Below are positions 1 through 7,416 of a stretch of DNA of 15,255 nucleotides, piece after piece. A model generated the notes under the pieces. The model saw only the letters and a list, made by a program, of their open reading frames with translations. It ran no database searches and was not told the DNA's origin. A program made the translations under genes and the position numbers. How positions within the stretch are numbered: the stretch's first letter is position 1; every line of letters begins with the position of its first letter. Source of the stretch: Methylomonas sp. (GTDB taxonomy: Bacteria; Pseudomonadota; Gammaproteobacteria; Methylococcales; Methylomonadaceae); contig JALSIU010000231.1 of assembly GCA_026989715.1 (NCBI GenBank), forward strand, positions 1-15,255, in the 5' to 3' direction.

Positions 1-23
1 TAGTTTTTTGGGGTAGTTTCACT

Positions 24-1181
24 ATGCAGGATGTAACATCTACCATTCCACTTAGCCTTTATATCCATTTTCCATGGTGCATTCAAAAATGTCCTTATTG
101 TGATTTTAATTCCCATGCAGTTACTAATACTTTACCTGAAGAGATTTATATTAATACCCTGCTGGATGATTTAGCACAAGATATAAAGTTTTTTCAAGAA
201 ACAAGACTCATTCGCAGTATTTTTATGGGTGGTGGTACTCCCAGCCTATTTTCTGCTATACAAATACAGCGTTTGTTATTGGGTATTCAACAATATATTC
301 ATTTTTCTGATGATATAGAAATTACGCTAGAAGCCAATCCTGGCACTTTTGAAAGTGCCAAATTTGCAGCTTTCCGAGAAATAGGGATTAATCGCTTATC
401 TATTGGTATACAAAGTTTTCATGATCAGCACCTAAAACGTTTAGGGCGAGTGCATTCGGCTAGTGAAGCTATTACTGCCGTGCAGATGGCTAAGCAAGTA
501 GGCTTTGATAATTTTAATTTAGACTTGATGTTTGGTTTACCTGATGATTCCGGTCATGATAGTGAGCAAGATGTTGAACAAGCACTTGCCTTAGAGCCAA
601 GTCATATTTCTTTTTATCAACTCACGGTTGAGCCTAATACTTACTTTTATAAATACCCACCAGTATTGCCTGATGATGAGCTCATTTATACGCAGCAATT
701 AGCGTGTCAAAAACGCCTGTCTATACAGGGTTATTCACAATATGAAATATCGGCCTATGCTCAAGTAGGTAAGCAGTGCCGGCATAATATCAACTATTGG
801 TCTTTTGGGGATTATTTGGGAATAGGGGCAGGTGCGCATGGCAAAATAACACAAGCATTACCTAATAAAATTATTCGTAGCTTAAAGCCCAAACAACCCG
901 AGCAATATTTACGGCAACAACAAAATGATCGTACTCAACAAGTCATTGCTGTGCATGATTTGGCTTTAGAATTTGTTATGAATCATTTACGTTTAAAAGG
1001 TGGCTTTAGTCTTGTAAACTATAGGCAAAGAACGGGCTTAGAGCTTGACTCTTTGCAGCCGGCATTAGCCAAATGTATGCAGCAGGGCTTATTGTTAGAG
1101 CAGCACCAACATTATTTTTGTTCGGAAAAAGGGTGGCACTTTCTGGATAATATTTTAGAAAATTTTCTTAACGCGGTATAA
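24..1181 (+). CDS. hemW: Radical SAM heme chaperone HemW (coproporphyrinogen III oxidase-like)
   Basis: This 385-residue protein is probably a HemW heme chaperone, which binds heme and a 4Fe-4S cluster and delivers heme to respiratory enzymes in the cytoplasm. The radical SAM motif is visible as Cys19-x3-Cys23-x2-Cys26, followed by Asp-Phe. True HemN carries a further Cys two residues after the third, and its absence here favours HemW over HemN. A GGGTPS SAM-binding motif lies at residues 69-74, and a C-terminal HemN_C-like winged region follows after about residue 300. The length matches the family. The chosen ATG gives the short leader typical of HemW and has a G-rich stretch (bases 10-13) ten bases upstream, a weak ribosome site. 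pyrE starts 3 bp after its stop, so it is probably the first visible gene of an operon. HemW often follows rdgB, which would lie outside the window. Assignment to HemW rests on the motif and is strong. Confidence 0.93.
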   Translation: MQDVTSTIPLSLYIHFPWCIQKCPYCDFNSHAVTNTLPEEIYINTLLDDLAQDIKFFQETRLIRSIFMGGGTPSLFSAIQIQRLLLGIQQYIHFSDDIEITLEANPGTFESAKFAAFREIGINRLSIGIQSFHDQHLKRLGRVHSASEAITAVQMAKQVGFDNFNLDLMFGLPDDSGHDSEQDVEQALALEPSHISFYQLTVEPNTYFYKYPPVLPDDELIYTQQLACQKRLSIQGYSQYEISAYAQVGKQCRHNINYWSFGDYLGIGAGAHGKITQALPNKIIRSLKPKQPEQYLRQQQNDRTQQVIAVHDLALEFVMNHLRLKGGFSLVNYRQRTGLELDSLQPALAKCMQQGLLLEQHQHYFCSEKGWHFLDNILENFLNAV

Positions 1182-1184
1182 GTC

Positions 1185-1826
1185 ATGCTTGATTATCAAA
1201 AACAGTTTATTCAATATTCGTTAGATTGTGGTGTCTTAAAATTTGGCAGTTTCTCACTGAAATCTGGTCGTACAAGCCCTTATTTTTTTAACACCGGCTT
1301 ATTTGATAGCGGTGCCAAATTAGCTAAATTGGGACAGTTTTATGCGCAAGCACTGGTGCATTCAAAAATTGATGTGGATATATTATATGGTCCCGCTTAT
1401 AAAGGTATTCCGTTAGTCAGTGCCGCATCCATTGCGTATGCACAGGTGCAAAAAAGTGATATTCCTTTTGCCTTTAATCGTAAAGAAGCAAAAGATCATG
1501 GTGAAGGCGGGCTTTTAGTTGGTGCACCATTGCAAGGTAATGTGTTGATTTTAGATGACGTTATTACGGCCGGTACTTCAGTGCGCGAATCAGTTGTTAT
1601 TATTGAAGCGGCTGGCGCAACGCCGGTCGGCGTTTTAATTGCCTTGGATAGACAAGAAAAAGGGGAAAATGATATTTCTGCTATTCAAGAGGTGAGTCAT
1701 CGCTTTGATATGCCGGTTGTCTCTATTATTTCGCTGCAAAATATCATAGATTTTATGCAGGTAGACCCCGCTTATACGATGAATATTGCCGCAATTAAAG
1801 AGTATCAGCAACAATATGGCATTTAA
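1185..1826 (+). CDS. pyrE: Orotate phosphoribosyltransferase
   Basis: PyrE joins orotate to PRPP to give orotidine 5'-monophosphate, the fifth step of pyrimidine synthesis, in the cytoplasm. The 213-residue length equals that of the E. coli enzyme. The PRPP-binding motif (hydrophobic strand, Asp-Asp, then TAGTS) is at about residues 120-132. The flexible catalytic loop with the RKEAKDHGEGG pattern lies at about 99-109, and the substrate-binding FSLKSGRTSPYF segment at about 23-34. The start lies 3 bp after the hemW stop with no strong Shine-Dalgarno, so translation is probably coupled to hemW. No attenuator-like leader of the kind known upstream of E. coli pyrE (rph-pyrE) can exist here, because hemW directly abuts the gene. 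The call is secure. Confidence 0.96.
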   Translation: MLDYQKQFIQYSLDCGVLKFGSFSLKSGRTSPYFFNTGLFDSGAKLAKLGQFYAQALVHSKIDVDILYGPAYKGIPLVSAASIAYAQVQKSDIPFAFNRKEAKDHGEGGLLVGAPLQGNVLILDDVITAGTSVRESVVIIEAAGATPVGVLIALDRQEKGENDISAIQEVSHRFDMPVVSIISLQNIIDFMQVDPAYTMNIAAIKEYQQQYGI

Positions 1827-1840
1827 GTGGAAGATTAACA

Positions 1841-3229
1841 ATGAAAACAACATTTAGAATAGAGCAGGATAGCATGGGGGAGCTACAAGTCCCTAGTGAC
1901 GCTTTATATGGTGCACAAACACAACGGGCTATTAATAACTTTCCTATTAGTGGCTTAACACTCCCGCCCGCTTTTATTAAAACCGTTGCATTAATTAAAC
2001 AAACGGCGGCAATAGTTAATATGGATTTAGGCTTATTAGACTCCGCAAGAGGGGAAGCGATTATACAAGCTGCGGTACAAATTATAAACGGCGAGCATGC
2101 TGACCAGTTTCCTGTGGATATTTTCCAAACAGGTTCAGGTACTAGTACTAATATGAATGTCAATGAAGTATTGGCACATCTTGCTACAGAAAACAGTTCC
2201 GAACTCATTAGTGCTAATGATCATGTGAATATGGGACAAAGTAGTAATGATGTTATCCCAACGGCTATACATGTGAGTACTGCTTTAGAATGTCATGGTC
2301 AACTAATGCCTGCTTTAGATTATTTAGCGACCAAAATTGAAACTAAAGCACTTGCTTGCCGTGCCTATACTAAAACAGGACGCACTCATCTAATGGATGC
2401 GATGCCGATAACCTTAGAGCAAGAGTTAGGTGCTTGGGGGCTGCAAATTAGAAATGGTATAGGCCGTGTGCAAAGTGCGTTGACAAGAGTACAAAAAATA
2501 GCCCAAGGAGGTACAGCTGTTGGTACCGGCATTAATGCTCACCCAGAATTTGCCGCAAAATTTGCGCAAACGCTTAGCTCAGCCACAGAAATACAATTTA
2601 CGCCTAATGATTCTTTGTTTGAAAGCTTAAGTTGTCAAGATGCTATTGTAGAACTTTCAGGGCAATTAAAAACTATTGCTGTTAGCTTAATGAAAATTGC
2701 CAATGATTTACGTTGGATGAATAGTGGCCCATTAGCAGGTTTAGGAGAAATAGAGTTAACTGCTTTACAGCCTGGTAGTAGTATTATGCCTGGAAAAGTC
2801 AATCCTGTGTTGCCTGAAGCCACTGCAATGGTTGCGGCGCAAGTGATTGGTAATGATGCTACTATTACCGTTGCCGGCCAATCGGGAACTTTCCAGTTAA
2901 ATGTCATGTTGCCGGTGATTGCTTATAATATTCTGCAAAGTATCGATATTATCAGTAAGGTGAGTATTGAATTAGCAGATCATGCCATTGCAGATTTTAG
3001 TGTGCGTGCAGATAACTTACAGACAGCTTTATCCAGAAACCCCATTTTAGTGACCGCACTTAACCCTATCATTGGCTATGCCAAAGCTGCTGAAATTGCT
3101 AAAGCGGCGTATCAACAAGGGCGAGCTATTATTGATGTTGCTGCTGAAATGACCGATATACCACGCGCTGAATTAGAAATTATTTTAGAGCCACAGCATT
3201 TAGTTGCCGGCGGTATTTTGCAATCATGA
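1841..3229 (+). CDS. fumC: Class II fumarate hydratase FumC
   Basis: FumC interconverts fumarate and malate in the TCA cycle. It is the iron-free, oxygen-stable, homotetrameric class of fumarase. The superfamily signature GSSIMPGKVNP is at residues 312-322 and carries the catalytic Ser of the mobile loop. The other two conserved regions are the TGSGTSTNMN block (97-106) and the HVNMGQSSNDVIP block (128-140). The Thr-His pair near 182-183 corresponds to the catalytic histidine region. These features distinguish it from aspartase, argininosuccinate lyase and adenylosuccinate lyase, although aspartase is the closest alternative within the superfamily. The 462-residue length is normal. The start follows pyrE by 14 bp and has a GGAAG ribosome site about 7 bases upstream. 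Its stop overlaps the gph start by 4 bp (ATGA), which points to translational coupling. Confidence 0.95.
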   Translation: MKTTFRIEQDSMGELQVPSDALYGAQTQRAINNFPISGLTLPPAFIKTVALIKQTAAIVNMDLGLLDSARGEAIIQAAVQIINGEHADQFPVDIFQTGSGTSTNMNVNEVLAHLATENSSELISANDHVNMGQSSNDVIPTAIHVSTALECHGQLMPALDYLATKIETKALACRAYTKTGRTHLMDAMPITLEQELGAWGLQIRNGIGRVQSALTRVQKIAQGGTAVGTGINAHPEFAAKFAQTLSSATEIQFTPNDSLFESLSCQDAIVELSGQLKTIAVSLMKIANDLRWMNSGPLAGLGEIELTALQPGSSIMPGKVNPVLPEATAMVAAQVIGNDATITVAGQSGTFQLNVMLPVIAYNILQSIDIISKVSIELADHAIADFSVRADNLQTALSRNPILVTALNPIIGYAKAAEIAKAAYQQGRAIIDVAAEMTDIPRAELEIILEPQHLVAGGILQS

Positions 3230-3918
3230 CAAAGCAATACTTTAAGCCTGAGTTAATTGTATTTGATCTTGATGGGACGTTAGTTGATTCATCGCCTGAT
3301 TTAGCTGTTGCTATCAATAGGATGCTAACCGCCCTCAAGCAAGAAAATTATCCAGAAGCACAGATACAGCAATGGATGGGTAATGGTGCCAAAATGCTCA
3401 TTCAACGTGCATTAACAGGCGAACAAGAGCCGGCTCATACACCTAAAAAATTATCAGAAGCCATGCACCTTTTTTCCCATTATTACCAAGAAAATATCTG
3501 TGTGCATAGCCAGTTATATGAGGGGGTTAAAGGCGGTTTAAAACAACTACAAGCAGCACATATTAATTTAGCTTGCGTGACCAATAAACCGGCTCAATTT
3601 ACTACACCCTTATTAGCAAAAATAGGTCTTAAAGATTATTTTCAATTTGTCGCCTCAGGTGATACGTTTCCTGTTATGAAGCCTGATCCATTGCCATTAC
3701 TAGAAACGGCAAAAATATTTGCCGTTGAAACAACACAATCTCTTATGGTTGGTGACTCCATTAATGATATGCAAGCAGGTCAACGTGCCGGATTTAAAAC
3801 GGCTCTCGTGCCTTATGGGTATTTAGGAAAATATACACCGGCAGAACTAAAGGCCGACTATGCTATTACAAATATTAGCCAATTAGCAGAGTTATTTTGC
3901 CCTCGAACACTACATTAA
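3226..3918 (+). CDS. gph: Phosphoglycolate phosphatase (HAD family)
   Basis: This is a 230-residue HAD-superfamily phosphatase whose likely substrate is 2-phosphoglycolate, formed by DNA 3'-end repair or by Rubisco oxygenation. HAD motif I is DLDGT at 14-18, with nucleophile Asp14 and acid/base Asp16. Motif II is the TN pair at 119-120, motif III Lys152 in the MKPDP context, and motif IV GDSxxD with Asp177 and Asp181. The cap domain (about residues 22-90) is of the Gph/PGP C1 type. HAD substrate specificity is hard to read from sequence, so a related phosphatase, for example of the MupP type, remains possible. Its start overlaps the fumC stop by 4 bp. It is the last gene of the hemW-pyrE-fumC-gph run; no clear hairpin terminator is visible between it and the next promoter. 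Confidence 0.87.
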   Translation: MTKQYFKPELIVFDLDGTLVDSSPDLAVAINRMLTALKQENYPEAQIQQWMGNGAKMLIQRALTGEQEPAHTPKKLSEAMHLFSHYYQENICVHSQLYEGVKGGLKQLQAAHINLACVTNKPAQFTTPLLAKIGLKDYFQFVASGDTFPVMKPDPLPLLETAKIFAVETTQSLMVGDSINDMQAGQRAGFKTALVPYGYLGKYTPAELKADYAITNISQLAELFCPRTLH

Positions 3919-3951
3919 AATAGGGATACATAATTTGGCTATCGTTTAGTT

Positions 3952-3967
3952 AAACAATATGTAGTGT
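3952..3967. promoter_or_regulatory. NrdR box 1 (operator) upstream of nrdJb-like gene
   Basis: The 16-mer here matches the known NrdR-box consensus (acaCwAtATaTwGtgt) at 14 of 16 positions, including the core C, A, AT and G. NrdR is the ATP/dATP-sensing repressor of ribonucleotide reductase genes. The box abuts and overlaps by one base a TATAAT sequence at 3967-3972. A second box lies exactly 31 bp downstream. Confidence 0.75.
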
Positions 3968-3972
3968 ATAAT

Positions 3973-4001
3973 TAAAATTAATATACTATATATTGTATAA
4001 T
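3973..4001 (+). promoter_or_regulatory. Candidate sigma-70 promoter for nrdJb-like gene
   Basis: A perfect TATAAT -10 element lies at 3996-4001. A TTAAAA sequence at 3973-3978 (four of six matches to the -35 consensus) sits 17 bp upstream. Transcription would begin near 4008, some 25 bases before the start codon. A second TATAAT at 3967-3972 has only a poor -35 upstream and could be an alternative. The region is very AT-rich, so chance matches are possible; the NrdR boxes around it raise the likelihood. Confidence 0.55.
3983..3998. promoter_or_regulatory. NrdR box 2 (operator) upstream of nrdJb-like gene
   Basis: This second 16-mer also matches the NrdR-box consensus at 14 of 16 positions. 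It is nearly palindromic, differing from the consensus at positions 2 and 15 in a symmetrical way. It starts 31 bp after the first box, about three helical turns, which is the usual spacing for cooperative NrdR binding. It fills the spacer of the candidate promoter and overlaps its -10 element at 3996-4001, as expected for repression. Confidence 0.78.
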
Positions 4002-4033
4002 AAATTGAAAAAGTACTAACGTAGGCACACACG

Positions 4034-4717
4034 ATGACGATAAAAATAGAGAAAAAAATTGTAGGCTATAAAGTTCTGACTAAAGAAGAAAAAGAGTCAC
4101 CTGCAAGTAATGATGCCGAGCTAATAGATGTCGAAAGCATGCATGAAAATTTAATGCGCCCGGAAATGCTATTTGGCTCTACCTATAAGATTAAAACGCC
4201 CCAATCAGAACATGCACTCTATATTACTGTGAATGATATGATTCTTAATATGGGTACCGAGCATGAAGAGCGGCGTCCGTATGAAGTTTTTATCAATTCC
4301 AAAAATATGGAGCATTTTCAATGGGTACTCGCCTTAACCCGAGTGATTTCCGCTGTTTTTCGTAAAGGTGGTGATATTACTTTTATGGTCGAAGAGCTTA
4401 AAGCGGTATTCGACCCTAAAGGGGGGTACTTTAAAAAGGGTGGGGTCTATATGCCGTCTTTAGTAGCTGAAATCGGTCATGCTATTGAGCAGCATATGAA
4501 ACAAATTGGTATGCTAAAAGATTTGGAATTAGATGCACATCAAAAACAATTCCTAGCTGAAAAACGTGAAGAATTTGACGCAAAATATGCTAATACAGAA
4601 GACAGTAACGACTTTCCCGAGCAAGCTCAGCTTTGTACAAAATGCCAAACTAAAGCGTTAGTGCTAATGGATGGTTGTATGACGTGTTTAAATTGTGGCG
4701 ATAGTAAATGTTCATAA
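4034..4717 (+). CDS. nrdJb: NrdJb-like protein: C-terminal part of class II ribonucleotide reductase
   Basis: This 227-residue protein resembles NrdJb, the smaller polypeptide of split B12-dependent ribonucleotide reductases such as that of Pseudomonas aeruginosa. It also matches the C-terminal part of one-chain NrdJ. The central part (about 95-155) has the FMVEELKAVFDPKGGYF and PSLVAEIGHAIEQH segments of the TSCPD-type domain. The tail holds a zinc-ribbon-like cluster with Cys201-x2-Cys204 and Cys215-x2-Cys218-x2-Cys221, then Cys226 next to the terminus. In class II enzymes, C-terminal cysteines re-reduce the active-site disulfide. The protein lacks the ten-stranded catalytic barrel and the B12 site, so it cannot be a reductase alone. 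No nrdJa gene flanks it, unlike in P. aeruginosa where the two genes are adjacent. An AGG at 4023-4025 serves as a weak ribosome site. Two NrdR boxes precede it, supporting a link to dNTP supply. The family call is firm; the working partner is unknown. Confidence 0.82.
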   Translation: MTIKIEKKIVGYKVLTKEEKESPASNDAELIDVESMHENLMRPEMLFGSTYKIKTPQSEHALYITVNDMILNMGTEHEERRPYEVFINSKNMEHFQWVLALTRVISAVFRKGGDITFMVEELKAVFDPKGGYFKKGGVYMPSLVAEIGHAIEQHMKQIGMLKDLELDAHQKQFLAEKREEFDAKYANTEDSNDFPEQAQLCTKCQTKALVLMDGCMTCLNCGDSKCS

Positions 4718-4779
4718 CATATAAGCCCTATAAAGGCATTTTTAAATGCTGTAGCACTTTATCTATATCTTAAGTTTTT

Positions 4780-5337
4780 TTATGCAATAAGCTGACATTG
4801 GTAGCGAGATACTTGTAAGCTATCTGACCAATAATGGCTTGGTAAGCCGGCTTTTTGCTTTAAGTGCTGTAAAAAATTCTCTGGTTCAGGCAATGATTTC
4901 CAAACAGAAGGTAAAAAAGTGCTGTGATATTGGCCTTCTTGGAGAATTAAGCCGTCAATATTAGGGCGTAGCTGAGAGATTAAATCGGCTTCGGATGTAA
5001 ATTGTATTGCTTCGGTCGCGCTTAAAATAGAGAGTTGTATCGCCAATTGTGGTAACTCCATCATTGTTAAAGGTGGAAAACGGGGGTCGTTGAATGCGGC
5101 GGCAAAGGCATTTTCAGAAATATCAACGACTAAGGGGCGAATAGCCTCCAGCACTCCAATGCAGCCGCGCAATTGATCGTTTATTGCTAAGCTAACAAAC
5201 GTCGCACGAATGGTTTGCAGTTCGGTGGCATAGTCGTGGCTATTTATCTGTAAGGTTTGGCCATATTTTAATCCATGTGTAATGGATTCTTTGGCTAGTG
5301 CTAATAATAGCTGTTGTTGCGCTTTATTTAATAACAT
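4780..5337 (-). CDS. amrA: AmmeMemoRadiSam system protein A (AMMECR1 domain)
   Basis: This 185-residue protein belongs to the AMMECR1 family, the A component of the AmmeMemoRadiSam set; its biochemical role is not established. The family hallmark LRGCIGxLE (here RGCIGVLEAIRPL) follows an N-terminal helical segment. Further family features are the NAFAAAFNDPRFPPL segment, the LSxL element, the GLILQ strand, and FLPSVW near the C-terminus. I chose the ATG at 5337 because an AGGA (5348-5351) lies ten bases ahead of it and it aligns with the usual family start. The longer form from 5346 would leave only one base between AGGA and ATG, and an internal GTG at 5343 is also possible. It overlaps the end of the MEMO gene by 14 bp, so the two are surely co-transcribed and probably coupled. 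It faces the nrdJb gene convergently across 62 bp. Confidence 0.88.
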   Translation of the reverse strand: MLLNKAQQQLLLALAKESITHGLKYGQTLQINSHDYATELQTIRATFVSLAINDQLRGCIGVLEAIRPLVVDISENAFAAAFNDPRFPPLTMMELPQLAIQLSILSATEAIQFTSEADLISQLRPNIDGLILQEGQYHSTFLPSVWKSLPEPENFLQHLKQKAGLPSHYWSDSLQVSRYQCQLIA

Positions 5338-6109
5338 AAGCACCATATCCTACTACATGGTTTTTATCACCGGCTGTATCGCCAGAATTTCTAAGATCAA
5401 TTGTTTTAACGGTTAAAGATTTTTGTTGCGCCAGCGCCAGCAGGCCGCTAATGGGAGTGCGTCCACAAGCACTATCAAAATCTAAATGCTGATAATCAAG
5501 TTGTTCAATTTTTGCGCTGGTTAATGTGTCTAAGCTTTGTGCTGTTGTGTAATCATGGTAGTGACTGAGGTCAGAACTAATGACTATGATAGTATGCTTT
5601 TGCTCATAAAATACTTCCAGTACTTGTCTAATTTGTTCGGGGGAGCAGTCACCCACGACGATAGGAATTAATTTAAATACGGCTAAGCTTATTTGTAAAA
5701 AAGGTAATTGCACTTCTAAGCTATGTTCTTCTGTATGAGCGGAATCAAAATAATGTACAAATGGGTAATGCGTTAAAGTAGCTGTTGCTTCGATATCAAG
5801 TGCTACATTACCTAAAGGCGTACCAAATGCATCCGCACTTGATAAGGCGAGACCGGAAAATCCGACTTTGTGTGCAGGTCCTAACAAAACAACGCGACTA
5901 ATATGTTCGCGCTGAGTTTGTAAGCAGGCATATGCACTAGCGGCAATTGCTCCTGAATAAATATAAGCTGCATGTGGAACAATAATTGCCTTGGGTGTAT
6001 TGGTACAAGAGGAAGCTTGTTGCAGGAGGCTTTTCAGCATCAGGGCTAATTGCTTTGGATCAGCTGGGTAGAAGCTCCCAGCGACAGCAGTAGGACGTAC
6101 TTTAAGCAT
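5324..6109 (-). CDS. amrB: AmmeMemoRadiSam system protein B (MEMO1 family)
   Basis: This 261-residue protein is a MEMO1-family member, a fold related to class III extradiol dioxygenases and LigB. The human homologue binds metal (iron or copper has been reported) through histidines and a cysteine. The equivalent residues here appear to be His46 in VPHAAY, His80 in LLGPAH, His183 in SSDLSHY and Cys215 in DSACGRTP. The N-terminal VRPTAVAGSFYPADP motif and the EEHSLEVQLPFLQ motif (127-139) are typical of the family. Translation starts at an ATG with an AAGGAGA ribosome site (6119-6125) ten bases upstream. It is the first gene of a two-gene unit with the AMMECR1 gene, which overlaps its 3' end. 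It diverges from the radical SAM gene. The bacterial function is not known; the family call is strong. Confidence 0.91.
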   Translation of the reverse strand: MLKVRPTAVAGSFYPADPKQLALMLKSLLQQASSCTNTPKAIIVPHAAYIYSGAIAASAYACLQTQREHISRVVLLGPAHKVGFSGLALSSADAFGTPLGNVALDIEATATLTHYPFVHYFDSAHTEEHSLEVQLPFLQISLAVFKLIPIVVGDCSPEQIRQVLEVFYEQKHTIIVISSDLSHYHDYTTAQSLDTLTSAKIEQLDYQHLDFDSACGRTPISGLLALAQQKSLTVKTIDLRNSGDTAGDKNHVVGYGAYVIK

Positions 6110-6274
6110 AAGTCTTTGTCTCCTTAAGCCGATATAGTCTTATCTGTATAAACCTATTTATGTCGATTATCCAGTGTTTTTTGTAGCTTGTGTTAAGTTA
6201 AGGATGAAATAATCACCAAAAAATAAGTGAGACTTGGGTATTATTAAGTGAATTGCATCTTTGCAGGTAAGTTA
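6110..6274. promoter_or_regulatory. Divergent intergenic region between amrB and the radical SAM gene
   Basis: This 165-bp gap must hold promoters for two opposed units. On the minus strand a TATACA (-10-like) with a TGGATA-like -35 17 bp upstream is the best candidate, but it is weak. On the plus strand no convincing -35/-10 pair is visible. No operator or riboswitch-like structure was recognised. Confidence 0.35.
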
Positions 6275-7321
6275 ATGATGGCATATCAGCTTGGCACAAA
6301 ATATTGGCATGACTTAGGCGATGGGCGTATTCAATGTGATTTATGCCCTCGGTTTTGTAAACTGCATGCAGAGCAACGTGGCCTGTGTTTTGTGCGCCAA
6401 AACCTGCAACAGCAACTGGTATTGACCAGTTATGGCCGTTCCAGCGGTTTTGCCATTGACCCTATCGAAAAAAAGCCGCTACATCATTTTTACCCCGGCT
6501 CGACGGTTTTTTCCTTTGGAACCGCCGGTTGTAATTTGGCCTGTCAATTTTGCCAAAACTGGGATATGAATAAATCTCGGGAAATGGATACCTTAATGCA
6601 TTTGGCGACACCTGAAGCGATTGCGGCTAAAGCCAAGCAGTTACAGTGTTTAAGTGTTGCTTATACTTATAATGACCCCGTTATTTTTCATGAATATGCA
6701 ATTGATACGGCCAGCGCGTGTCGTGAATTAGGTATTCGCTCAGTTGCGGTATCCGCCGGCTATGTTTGTCCTGATCCTAGAGCGGAGTTTTATCATTATA
6801 TGGATGCTGCGAATATTGATTTGAAAGCATTTAGTGAACGCTTTTATCATAAAATCACAGGCGGGCATTTAGCGGTAGTATTGGATACATTGCAATATAT
6901 TTATCATGATACATCTGTATGGCTGGAGTTAACCACTTTAATTATTCCGAATGAAAATGACTCTACGGCTGAATTAGAACAATTAACCCAATGGGTTGTG
7001 ACACATTTAGATCCTGAGGTACCGATACATTTTTCCGCTTTTCACCCTGATTGGAAAATGCTGAATAAACCTTGCACGCCTTTGGCCTCATTGGTGAATG
7101 CGCGTGATATTGCGTTAAAAAATGGCATTCAATATGCTTATGTGGGTAATGTGCTTCATAAAGCGGCAGACAGTACTTTTTGTCATGCTTGCGGGCAGTT
7201 ATTGATTGGTCGTGATTGGTATCAATTATTAGAATGGAATTTAGATGCACAAGGTGCCTGTACGGCATGTGGTACGCAATGTGCCGGTCATTTTATACGC
7301 ACTCTGGCTAGTCCTGCATGA
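6275..7321 (+). CDS. amrS: AmmeMemoRadiSam system radical SAM enzyme
   Basis: This 348-residue enzyme is the radical SAM member of the AmmeMemoRadiSam set, of unproven reaction and related to pyruvate formate-lyase activating enzymes. With this start, the 4Fe-4S motif is Cys86-x3-Cys90-x2-Cys93, followed by QNWDMN. An N-terminal cysteine cluster (C21, C24, C28, C38) is typical of the family. A C-terminal zinc-ribbon-like pair, CxxC at 303-306 and CxxC at 329-332, is also usual. The reading frame is open back to a GTG at 6248, but AGGT at 6265-6268 sits six bases before the ATG at 6275, and the N-terminus then matches the family, so I prefer this start; ATG 6278 is an alternative. Unlike arrangements with all three genes in one unit, here it is divergent from the A and B genes. 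Its TGA ends 95 bp before cti. Confidence 0.9.
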   Translation: MMAYQLGTKYWHDLGDGRIQCDLCPRFCKLHAEQRGLCFVRQNLQQQLVLTSYGRSSGFAIDPIEKKPLHHFYPGSTVFSFGTAGCNLACQFCQNWDMNKSREMDTLMHLATPEAIAAKAKQLQCLSVAYTYNDPVIFHEYAIDTASACRELGIRSVAVSAGYVCPDPRAEFYHYMDAANIDLKAFSERFYHKITGGHLAVVLDTLQYIYHDTSVWLELTTLIIPNENDSTAELEQLTQWVVTHLDPEVPIHFSAFHPDWKMLNKPCTPLASLVNARDIALKNGIQYAYVGNVLHKAADSTFCHACGQLLIGRDWYQLLEWNLDAQGACTACGTQCAGHFIRTLASPA

Positions 7322-7416
7322 TTGCAATAGGCGTTATAGATTCCTCAGTGGCTTATTTGAGCATAATTAGATACGATTGTGGTTACTTTATAAGTCATTA
7401 CGCTGAGGACGTTATC

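Noticed and set aside
1795..2208. Minus-strand open frame of 137 codons within fumC
   Set aside because: It is fully antisense to a clear fumarase gene and shows no family features.
4736..4749. Short palindrome GCATT-TTTA-AATGC between the convergent nrdJb and amrA genes
   Set aside because: The stem is only 5 bp, AT-rich, and has no adjoining run of T on either strand good enough for a terminator.
7318..7416. Upstream extension of cti beginning at an ATG that overlaps the radical SAM stop codon
   Set aside because: The 33 added residues destroy the signal peptide position and have no ribosome site, while the ATG at 7417 has GAGGA seven bases ahead and a textbook lipoprotein leader.
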